Assembly (NCBI RefSeq): GCF_949987535.1
Contig: NC_080066.1
Location: forward strand, 133,404,335-133,468,334
Reading direction: 5' to 3'
DNA from: Balaenoptera acutorostrata
Lineage: Eukaryota > Chordata > Mammalia > Artiodactyla > Balaenopteridae
Length of the DNA stretch: 64,000 nt
How positions within the stretch are numbered: the first letter of the stretch is position 1; the number at the start of each line of letters is the position of its first letter. Of the stretch, positions 25,900-37,800 are shown piece by piece. The notes under the pieces were generated by a model. It saw only the letters and a program-made list of their open reading frames with translations, was not told where the DNA came from and ran no database searches. Position numbers and translations under genes: made by a program.

Positions 25900-28800
25900 G
25901 GAAGTGCTTACCACAAAGAGATTTGTTTTATGCTTGATGTGTAACACCTCTGTGCCACAAGGCCCTGATTATTAATGCTCTTTACTTAATTCACCAACGC
26001 AGAGAGTAAAACTGCATTTACCTAGGGATTATTCCTAAAAATGTAAGTAGAAGAAAAAGCATTGTTTCTTAAAAGCTAAGGCAGGCTTTAGATTAAGAGT
26101 TGACTGCTAGTGTTAATATCTTAACCCTTTGTGCTCAGCACGTTTTAAAAAGGCACAGTATAAACTTGGAAAGAACAGTATGAACTAACATGCAGTGTCA
26201 AGAAAGCCAGAACTGCTATGTGCAAGGGTCTGCGTTGCCACAGTGGACGTGGGAGGTGAGGCAACCGGCTTCTTCTCGTCTTCCACAGAGTCCCTTGATG
26301 CCTCAGATGGCTGTGATGCAGATGAACGTCCGAACCTTGAGAACAACATTCCTCCAAGTCCCTTTCCAATGCTCGCAGCCCCTACATTTCACAAAACAGG
26401 GCAGTCATTCTGCTGAATTACACCACACACCAGGCTAAAGAGCACCACCCATATTTACAGCCACTTGGCAGAGGGACTAAGCCCTAGTCATGTTTTTCCA
26501 GGGTGGGAACATATGAAAATTACAATTTATATTGTAGGTTTCTAAATAAAAATGGTGTTGAATAGAATCAGAGTTGTACAAACTCCAGGAATATAGCTTA
26601 CAAAGGAATAAAGATTCTATTTTATTTGTGATCACTGTTTTTTAAAGTATCTCTTAAGATTAAAAATGTTAATAAAAGAACCATGCCATTCACATGGGCA
26701 TATATTCACTATTGATATTCTTACTCCTGAGGTTAAGTGGATATGTTATAAAAAGCTATGAATAAACAATCTTTATGACGAAGTCAAATATCAATGAGTC
26801 CAGCAGATAAAGCCTTTTTATAGTGCCATCTTGTGGCATTTTATACTAAGGCAACTTGTAACCAAAAGCAATGGACAAACTAAAGTGGCACAGAATTGAG
26901 CTCTGGTGCTACACCATTGTGGCTGGTACTGGAGATCATTCAAAGAGAAATTAAATACCCTTGTTGCCCTCAGGAAGGACACATATTTTGAGAGACTTTT
27001 AGGACATGGATCAGAGAACTGGTCAGCAGGGGCACCCTTAGTACTCAAGCACTCCCTCATTTCATGGATGAGGAAGCAGAGCATTAAAAACTACGTGACT
27101 TCCCAAGATCTCACAGTAAGTGATGGGGCCAAGATTAAGATGAGAGACTTGATTCCCCGATCTTCTTTTGTGCATCCAGCTATCTCATATTCTTTAACTA
27201 CAGGATCTGATCTAATTAAGAGAACTTTAGTGCTTTTGCCCTCAAATATGAACAGTGAGAAGGTGGTTAGCTCTAAACATGAGGATTAACTGTTGGATGT
27301 TTTGTAATACATAGAGTATTTCCAAGTACTTAAAATTTCATGTCTATATAAAAGTGCTTAAATTCATTGATAAGGAATACTGAAAAGAAATTACCTAATA
27401 TGCTTGCTTTGCCTATATTTGTTATAGATTCCCCATAGTGTCGGCGGGACAAGACTGGTGAAGTCACAGGGCTTGGTATTGTTGAAATGCCTTCACTGTC
27501 TGAAATTGAGGTAGGTTCTTTTGCTGGGTGAAGAAAGCTTGGCTTCATATACTCATAAGGTAGAGGATTGGAAGTATTATACCAGTGGATCTGGACAGGT
27601 GAAATGTTGCTGTAGTGTTTCAGTATTAACGGTTCTAATCTATAAGCCTTGATTTAAAAAAAAAAATTCAAAGAAACAAAACATTAAGGTACAATGCTTG
27701 GATTTTAGTAAACTGTTCATTCTTATTTTATTGCATGCTCAGTAGACCTCAGCAAATGTTTAAAAACCTGATATTCTTAACATGTGTTCTTATTTCTTCA
27801 CTGTTAATAATATGTAGTTTGTCCAATTATAGATCCTTGATGAGACTACAAAAAAACAATTAGTCTAGGCTAATAGTGCCCATTAATTAGTTTTTCAGAG
27901 AAATATTCATTTTTATTATGTTCTGATATCATCTAGCAATTAGATTTATATTAGTCTCACAAACAAAACTGAAGCAGTAAACAGTAACCTGGAACAGAGC
28001 AAATAAGGTCAATTTTTAATATCTAAGCTCTCAGTAAACCCTACTTTCAAGTAGATTAATATAGTAACAAACACTACATGATGGTATAAGACCATTTGTC
28101 TAATGCGAAGTAGGGATGATATAGCAGAAAAGGCAATGGACTTGGCATCAGAATTCCCCGAGTTCATATTCTGGCCTCTGTCACTTATTAACTATATGAC
28201 ACTCACCAAGTCACAAGGTCTCAGAGCCTCAGTTTCCTGAGCTATAGAAAGGAGATAACACTTCCTACTACCTCACAAGGATGTTGGGAAGAATAGATAA
28301 CTTTGGAAAAACTGCCTAGCACAATTCTCACATAAGCTATTTAAAAAAAAATTTCACAGAAGAACTATAAAACGAATAATAAAAATAATTCGTAATAATG
28401 AGTTTGGAACCCTCCTTTATAATACAGCTGACCCTTGAACAACACAGGTTTGAACTGCGTGGGCCCACTTATTCGTGGATTATTTCCCCCCATAATTACA
28501 TGTTACAGCACTACATGATCTGCAGTTGGTTGAATCTGTGGATGCGGAACCGTGGATACAGAGGGCTTCCTGTAAAATTACACCCCAATTCTTGACTGAG
28601 CACAGGGGGTACCCCAACCCCCGAGTTGTTCAAGGGCCAACTGAATAACAAAATTTAAGACTGTACAAAGTATAGGGTATATACTGAAAGTTTAGAGTTC
28701 ACCTATGATCTCAAGTTCACTTTCAAGTTATAGGAGAGTGAGTTAAATGAATGCATATTAACAAAATACTCAAGGTCTAACTGGGTGTTTTGCACACGTT

Positions 28801-31800
28801 TTACTTAATCCTAACAACCCTATGAGGTAAAATATTATCATCTGCATCATATAGATAAGAAATAGTCTCAGAAGTGAGTTGGCCAAGATCGTGCAGTCAG
28901 TATTTGAATCTAATACTAGATTCCATTTCAGTGAAATTTCTTAAATATAACCGTTTTGATTCTTTAACATATGAGAAATTTTCTAAAATTCTGGTGTTTA
29001 GTCATTGTTATATTTATTTGGTACTAGCTAAAGATCTTTTAAAAGACTTTATAGAATTATATAAAGCTATTTTTCAGAGAATAAATGCTATTTAAAATAG
29101 TTTGTCTTAAATCTAGTTATATCTAGCCTTGTCCCCAAGAGGATTTAAGGAAGAATTTTTCTCATCCAAAAATCTTACTTGGCATTAAACTGTTTACCTG
29201 GATGCAGACAGATCCTAGGAGTATTTACATTAAAAAATTGATTTACAGTACAAACATAACAGAGAATGTAAAAATCCAAAATGTCATAATTCCACCAAGC
29301 TAAAATAAATTCTTCCACTTTTCTATGTTTAATACATAATATTTAAATATTTTCATTTCTAAGAGTATCTACCAATCACATTTCAATGTTGCAGCATACT
29401 TTAGAGAAAAAAGTATTTAAAGTGGGATTTTTAAAATTTATGGTTGCTACGTTATTGGTATTACAACTGGTTAAGGTTTGAAAGTCCAGATGACTCCTGT
29501 CTTTTGGATTAATTGTCTAAAGATAATATTTTTACAATATGCTTTCATCCTACAAATACAACATAAACAGAACATCTTTAAGGTATTTTATTTCCTGATC
29601 CCTAAACTAATCAGAGAACAAATATTTTAAAAATATGAACTCATGCAAATGTAATAGATAAAGGCATGTCTTGGAGATACCGCAGGTTTGGTTCCAGCTC
29701 ACTGCAATAAAGTAAATCACGCAAATTTTTTAGTTTCCCAGTGCACATGAAAGTTAGGTTTACACTATACTTAAGTCTACCTGTTAAATGTGCCACAGCA
29801 TTATGTCTAAAATAACAACATACATACCTTAATTAAAAACTAATGCTGTTGGAAAAATGGCACCAATAGACTTATTCAATGCAGGGTAGCCACAAACCTT
29901 GTTTGTAAAAAAACGCAGTATCTGCGAGAGATGTCTGTAAATGAAAGCTTTCTCATAAATTCAGCAGTACCTTGCAAGATTTCTTACAGAGTCTCTTAGG
30001 AAAAATTTAATATTGAGAGATGAATGTCCATATTTGCAACTCACCACTGGATCTGTTGGATGAAAAATGTTTAGTAATCGGTTACAAATCTCTTTGGGCA
30101 AAATATGGTCTTGACTTCCAGTGTTTCCTGGGCGGATGCCACGCAATGCCAAAAAAACTGCCAGCGGGGATCCCATACAGAAGAAATTTTCAACCTACAA
30201 TGATAAAGTCATCCTAAATTTTAAAAGCGGTGAAGTGTTTTTCAAAGAATTTGGGCACAACATAATATATGGTAAAATACAAATAATAAATTTATCTCCA
30301 AATATATATCTTTTTAAATGAGCTTTGTCTAGATGGTATCTGCATTACTTATTAACTATATAACAACCATTAATTATTCTAAACAGTCTATCCAGGAGCA
30401 ACTTCATTATCTTTAAATCTAATAGAAAATGAAGAATGAGAGTAAGGAGAAGGAAGATTTATTAAGCTACTATTTTGTGTAAAGTAATAGTATATTAGTT
30501 ATTCTAAAACATATAAAGACCAATAAGGCAGAGCTTCTGCACTCAGAGTTTACAATCCTGCAGGGAGGCAGAATAAAATAGTGCATAATAGAGGGAAAGA
30601 GTGCTACAGGAGAGTAGACAAAGGAATAATTAATCCCAACTTTGAGGGCTTTACAAAGGAGGAAGCATTTGCACTGGCCATAAAAGATGAAAAGGATTTC
30701 CAAAGTTGGGGTTGGGATATACTGGGACTGGAAGGATATTCCATACTGATAGAACCACATGAACTAACACAGAGGGAGGAAAGAAACTGGCTTAATTTAG
30801 AGAATAAAAATAACCTGATATGGTTGAAAATTGAGTGTGGGGAAAATGTAACTTGGAATGAGAATGTACAGAACCTTGACTGTTTGACTAAAAGAGTTGG
30901 GCTTAATTTATTTTACAGGTAGTGAAAGAGAATAGGATTTGACCCATGTTTTAGGAGGTTAGTAAATCTGGTAGTAGCTTGTGAATGAACTGGAAAATTA
31001 AGAGGCTAGTGACTTGGAGACAAGTTAGAAAACTATTGAAAGAGTTTAGGCAAAAGATAATCTGCACCCAGGAGGACAAGCTGTTCCATTCAGAAATGGA
31101 AATTTGAGAGATTAGGATGGAATCAACATGAATGAATGGAGATGGGGATAAGGAAGGAGCCAGAGGCAATTCACAAGATTTGGGTCTGGCTGACTGGGAA
31201 GATATTAATTAATCCATTAATTGTAACAGGATACTCTAAGTAAATCATGTTTTTGTTCATAATTAGTTTGAGGTATCTGTAACATACCTAACAGGTATTG
31301 AACTGAGAATTTAAGACAAGAAATATAGAATTGGATATGCCAACTTTTCTTTCTTTGTTTATGATTGGTTTGCAGTTTGTTAGACAAACACACAAAGGAA
31401 TTATTCTCTCTCAGATAAAAGTAACGATTGCTTTAGTGTTATCTATATCCATCAAATAATTTTAAAGGTGAAGAAGAGCTTTAGACATTTAGTCTAACCG
31501 CCTCATCTAGGGATGAATAAACAGATGAATTCAGAGATGTTAACTGATTTTGATTTGGCTACTGTTACATAACTAGTTAGTGGCAGAGCCTCATGATCAC
31601 AACCAAAGCTTCCCACTCTCTAGACCAATGTTTATTGACATTTTTTTCCTCTTTTGAAAGTTCAATGGTAATGTGTGACAAATCTAACACTTTTATTTAT
31701 GGAAGTAAATCCATCTGCCAGTTAAGAGGCATAGAAAGACCTCTGTTTCTTTTAGAACTCTGGAGTACTAAATATTAATTTGCTAATTCATCATATATTC

Positions 31801-34800
31801 CTTTTTAAGTTTCAGATTTCTATATTTTTTCTCTATAAGAAATTACATAATTAGGGCTTCCCTGGTGGCGCAGTGGTTGAGAATCTGCCTGCCAATGCAG
31901 GGGACACGGGTTCGAGCCCTGGTCTGGGAAGATCCCACATGCCGCGGAGCAACTAGGCCCGTGAGCCACAACTACTGAGCCTGCGCGTCTGGAGCCTGTG
32001 CTCCGCAACAAGAGAGGCCACAATAGTGAGAGGCCCGCGCACCGCGATGAAGAGTGGCCCCCACTTGCCACAACTGGAGAAAGCCATAGCACAAAAACGA
32101 AGACCCAACATAGCAATCAATCAGTCAATAAAGAAATCTTAAAAAAAAAAAAAAAAGTTGCTTATATTTAAAAAAAAAAAAAAAGAAATTACATAATTAA
32201 AAATTCATATTATTAGACTACATGACCATGTATTAGAAGGATACACAATTATAGGGCACAAATTCTGGTAATGTGATAACTGAATTTTGAGATAATAATA
32301 TACTTAGTGGATCGTACTCAACTCTCTAGTACAAAACCCAGGACATGAAATAGAAGAGTTTACTTTTACTATCAGATCAATTCTACATATTTAACATTGA
32401 TTATATATAATAATGGTGGTAGAGATGGAACTCAAATTCCAGGTGGGGGGGTGACTCCAAAGACCATGCTCTTATGGCTTTTATTTTATTTTTATTATTA
32501 TTTTTTAACATCTTTATTGGAGTATAATTGCTTTACAATGGTGTGTTAGTTTCTGTTTTATAACAAAGTGAATCAGCTATACATATACATATATCCCCAT
32601 ATCTCTTCCCTCTTGCATCTCCCTCCCATCTTTATGGCTTTTAAATGTATCTTATAACTTTACCATATGGCTTTTAAATGTATAAGTTAAAAAAAAAAAA
32701 CCTTTATAAGTCATAGAGATAGATTCAATAAGAATTTTTGCATCATTCCATCACTTAACCTGTATGTTAAGTTTCCATGATAAAAGATATCAAGAAGAAA
32801 CAATATAGTACACTAGACATGGGCACATATTCAACTGGAAATGAGTATTAGGAAACTTACATCATGTTCCATTTAACACTGCAAACAAATTGTTATTCAG
32901 GTATCGGCTGTGTCTTCTCCAAAGGTCAGGTCAATGTCAATGTCTCTCTGCAACTTTTTATTCTTCTAAACCGTTGCTTTCGACAGCTCTATTCCAATGC
33001 TCAAAAACCCTGAAAAGCTTTCCATCGCTCCCATCAAACATAAGGTCCCTTTTTCTAGCTCTTCCTGCTTTCCTACACCCTCCGTGCCCTTTATCCTGTA
33101 TATTCTAGCCAAACTGGTTTGCTCTCCTTGCTCCAAACTAACAGTGTGCACCTCATCTTGTGCTTTTATCATACACTTCTTATTGATTGCAATGTCAGCT
33201 TTCCATCCCTGGAATCATCACTGATATAATTCCAGTTATTTTTCTTACCACATACCACTAGCTGGTCACAAAGATTTGTTAAATTCTAAATATTAGATAT
33301 TTACCAGATCTGTCTCTGTTTTTCTTTTCTCACTATTTAAGATTATTTGGTGTTTCTTGGACGTACTATGAAGGTATATCCCTCCATGCCTTTGTTTATG
33401 CTGTTTCTTTCAAGAACACAGCAGCATTTCTCCTTTCCTCTACTTGGCAATATCCAGTTTACTGAGATTAAGTACAAATGTCATTCATTTGTAAACATTT
33501 ACAGGCAAAATTAAACCTCCTTCTCATGCATACATCATTCTTTATACTGCTAATAGACCCAGTAACACTGTGTTACATATTTTGAGGGCTAGGAAACCAT
33601 CTTGTCCATTCTTAGTGGAACCCAGAAACCAGCAGTGTCCAACATACTGCAAGTGTTAAAAAAAAAAAATTCATTTGAAAGAATAATTAGGATTTCATTT
33701 GAACCCTAACATCATGCTTCAAATGATGTTTGAAAAAAAACTGAGATCAACAATGAAAATATCACCTGTCTTTCCTTACCTTAAATTTTAAGGCAGGTGT
33801 TTGTGTCATAGATGATGCCTTCAATCCGTGTAGCCGTTCTTCTATGTCTCTCAGCCTAGAAAGGAGTATGAGATTATGTACACATTCATATTTATAATTT
33901 CATAAGTATTAGATGTTTACCAGTTCACTAAGCATAAAGAAGAAAATAATGACCCATCATCCAATCCCTCAAATTAAACCTTATTGGCAGAATTTAATAA
34001 ATGTACGTGCTGTAGTACAGAAAGTCTAAAAGTTTATGAAAGGACTTCCCTGGCAGTCCAGTGGTTAAGACTCCACGCTGCCAATGCAGGGGGCACGGGT
34101 TTGATCTCTGGTTGGGAAATTAAGATCCCATAAGCCGCATGGCGCGGCCAAAAAAAAAAGGCTAAAACAAAAAGTTTATGAAATAATTAGTAAAAGTACC
34201 CCTAGTCTTCCAATACATGCTGTTAATAGCTTTTTGGGGGAAACCTTTAGTAAAATGTGAGGCACATACAAGCATATATACACCTTTAAAAAAAAACACA
34301 GCATATGTTCATACCACATACACTATTCTGTATCTTCCCTTTTTCTACAGTTAATAATGAATCTTAGCAATCTTTTCACTTGCCCCCTGACCTACTTCAG
34401 TCTTTATAACACCTGTGTAATTGTCCATCATACAGACAAACCACAGTTTAACCTTCCTCTGCTGGTGAACATTTGGGTTATATCAACTTTTTCCTATTAC
34501 AATGTTCTGTATCTAAGTCTGTTAAATTTTTTTTTTTTACAAATTTTTTTTTACTGGATTTTGTGTCTAAAATATAGCTCTGAGGCTTGCCAACATGACA
34601 TTCTCTTTCAAAACTATCAATTATTTCTGACACTAAAAACTTTATGTATTTTTCCTATGGTACTTAATAAAATTCTAAATGAAATCCTTAGACAACTTCT
34701 ATAAGACAAAAATAAATTCAACGTTTCCTGAGTAAGAATTTAAGTCAGCTAAATTGGTTGTTTTTATATAATGCTAACTATCAAAATGAGTGACTTTTCA

Positions 34801-37800
34801 CTGTTCTATTAGAATCAATCAGATGATCATTAAGAGAACAAACGACAGAGCATGTAACTAGAGATGAAGATAGGAATGTAGCAAAGGATTAAAAGATAGT
34901 ATCAGGAAGGCTGCAAATGATTAGATAATTATAAAATCTGTCAAAAATATATTTGTCAACAAAAAAAGGGCTTTAAAATTATTTTCAGAATAATAAGAAA
35001 GGTAAAGGCCCATCTCTAAGATTAGTAAAACTACGAAAGATTACAAGCTAGTAAACATTTTCAGTAAGGATTCTGCAAAGTGACTCAGCTTGGAATAAGT
35101 TTTAGATTTCACTCCTAATAAACTGTGAAGAAAAGACAGAAGAAAAAAGAGGAAGATGGAAGAATAATTTATTTTATGCTATAGGAAAACACCTAATTAG
35201 TATGAAAATTAAGTCTCCAGCTTGATTAGGCATGTTATTCAATCATCTTTGTATCCGAAACAATGTATTTTTTTCTTTATTATGAAAATCTTAAGCTTTC
35301 ACCTAAGAAGTCCAGTGATTCCATGAAGACATTTTAAATTCTTTCAAGAGATTAGGGTATTTTACCGTTGTTTAGTTATATAGAGCTCATCAAGAAGATG
35401 ACGTTCTTCATAGCTCATCCATTGTTCATCAGGCAACTCTTCTTCCTTCTGCAGCAACTGTTCATAGAGTCGAACTGGATTCCAGCCAGTCATTATGTCA
35501 TAAGTGATTACACATCCCAAGGAATGTGACACTATTGAGACTTTACCCCCTTTTTCTTCAAAGTCTGGATTCCGAGAACAGAAAAGGGAATATAATCGAT
35601 TCAGCTCTTGCTGAAGGCCTTTGACTAGCTGTTTGAAATAAGAAAACATCAAATTAGAGTAATCACTGACTACTATAAACTTTATTTCTAAACTCAAATA
35701 CATTAAGGAAGAAAAACACACATTACTGGCCAAATATATCTAGGTTATTAAAATTAACTCAGAACCCTACAGGAAATGAAGTAAAGGTATATGTAATATT
35801 ATAATCCATATCAACACTAAAGAATAAAGGCAGATGTTACCCACACAGATCCTTTCATAGTCCTTAAACCAATTATTTAAGCCAGCAGTTCCAGAGATTT
35901 AAAAAAAAGTTCCATGCAGATTCTAGTAGATTTCCAAAGAGTCCTGGATATTTCTTCTTCGTTGCAACGGACTCATATGCAATTCTAAAGTCTTGTACCT
36001 TGTAGTTTTTAAGCCACAGTAAGTTTTAGGAAAAGAATATCTGAGTTTATGGTAACAGGGTGACTAACATATTGTATATGCAACATATATATACTATTAC
36101 TTTATGCATTCTTTTAAAGATATTTTTTTGATGTAGACCGTTTTTAAAGTCTTTATTGAATTTGTTACAATATTGCTTTTTTTTTTTTTTTTTTAATGTT
36201 TTGGTTTTCTGGCCATGATGCATGTGGGATCTTAGCTCCCCAACCAGGGATGGAAACCGCACCCCACGCATTGGAAGGCGAAGTCTTAACCACTGCACTG
36301 CCAGGAAGTCCCACTTTATGCATTTAGATAAGAGTAATGTAACGAAAGTCCACTGTGTGACAAAAGAAAAAGCTTATGTTGATCTACTTGATATTCCAAA
36401 ATTCCCAGTAAGTTGGTAATATAGATAAGAGCAAAAAGTTGTTTTTAAAAAGCAGGACTTTTTTTTCTTTAAAACTTTATTTATTTATTCTTGGCTGTGT
36501 TGGGTCTTCGTTTCTGTGCGAGGTCTTTCTCCAGTTGTGGCAAGCGGGGGCCACTCTTCATCACGGTGCGCAGGCCTCTCACTATCGCGGCCTCTCTTGT
36601 TGGGGAGCACAAGCTCCAGACACGCAGGCTCAGTAGCCGTGGCTCACGGGCCCAATTGCTCCGCGGCACGTGGGATCCTCCCAGACCAGGGCTCGAACCT
36701 GTGTCCCCTGCATTAGCAGGCAGACTCTCAACCACTGCGCCACCAGGGAAGCCCAGCAGGACTTTTTCAAGGTTTAGAGGTTAATAATATGGGAAGTATC
36801 ATAGCCATTTTTCTTTGTAAAACTGCTTTCTTGAAATTTAGCTTTAACAAATATTACTGACATATTCTATGAAGTGAGAAGAACAAGGTTCTTTTGTTAC
36901 TCAAATTCATTCATACGGGGCCCTGACCTGATTTTTAAGGCAGTCCTCTCCTCCTCCTATCATTGCTTACTACTATTTAGTTATAAAATTCCTGCCTGAT
37001 ATTCAATTTCACACTTCAGTCCTTCTTAATATGTCAGCTGTTTTTCAGACAAACATTAATTATATACTGCTTCCATTTTCAATCTTTAGCCTCCACTAGG
37101 TTTCACTGAACATTCTTTAGCAGACACAAACTGGAAATTATTTGAGCATTCATGCTTGGCTGGGTTAGCAGTGACGTGAATGAAGGTGCAATGTTCTTTC
37201 TGATTGCTGACATCACAGAGCTCTACACTGCAATACTGAGGTCTGGTTAAAGCTACTGAAACCATGTATTGGGTCTGGAGGGCTTGTTAAATACAGATTG
37301 CTGGGCTCCATCCCAGAGTTTCAGACTCAGCAGTTCTGGGGACCACACTAGTGGCAAATGCATATAAAAATCTCCCAAGACATGGGTTGTAGGTAATTCT
37401 AGTCAACAGAATTTAAGAAATAGGCAGTGTGATGTCAAATTACATGCTCTTTTCAAAGGGAGCTATAATGTAATGCTTTGGACTTGGCTTTGATAAGAAT
37501 ATGAACCAACCCTTAAAATTTTGTTATTTTCCTAATTTATAATCTACATGAAGGGAGGTGTAGAAAAAACTAATGTTTCAATAAAATAATTTCCTTTAAA
37601 AGCAATATTTGTTAATAGTTTTGACTTTTGAAGGCCTTGATTTTAAGACTCCTACCATGTAAGTACAGAAACACTAGATCCCTTTGTGACCAACAATATT
37701 CATTTGGGATATCTGAACCAAGAATAATGATATACCTACCCTGTGATCTTAATTTCATTAATTCTACAATATTATCTAATCAGTTCAGCTAACCTCTTAC

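Larger units (their letters stand above)
27648..30044 (-). other. DDHD1: DDHD1 intron
   Basis: 2.4 kb, donor GTGAGT. Holds a sense MIR (28117-28345), a Tigger-type MITE (28431-28642), an antisense MIR (28780-28910) and a Tigger1-derived element (29663-29940). Confidence 0.85.
30195..33779 (-). other. DDHD1: DDHD1 intron
   Basis: 3.6 kb, donor GTAAGG. Contains a worn repeat of unknown family (about 30490-31170), a long CHR SINE (31854-32182), an L1 3' scrap (32484-32631) and an L2 relic (32930-33540). The plus-strand 113-residue frame at 30581-30922 has no domain and lies in the worn repeat. Confidence 0.85.

Noticed and set aside
26190..26438. Two overlapping plus-strand frames (82 and 73 codons)
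   Set aside because: They are antisense shadows of the DDHD1 exon at 26190-26381, whose minus-strand reading matches the known protein with correct splice phases.
26906..27289. 127-codon plus-strand frame
   Set aside because: Crosses an antisense MIR in an intron and has no recognisable domain.
30581..30922. 113-codon plus-strand frame
   Set aside because: No domain, lies within a worn dispersed repeat inside a DDHD1 intron, no splice support.
31854..31930. tRNA gene, from the B-box-like GGTTCGAGCCC
   Set aside because: The sequence is the tRNA-derived head of a SINE, with a body, A-rich tail and target duplication; it lacks a foldable mature tRNA.
34357..34704. 115-codon plus-strand frame with hydrophobic stretch
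   Set aside because: Low-complexity, T-rich intron sequence without homology to a known protein; hydrophobicity comes from poly-T.
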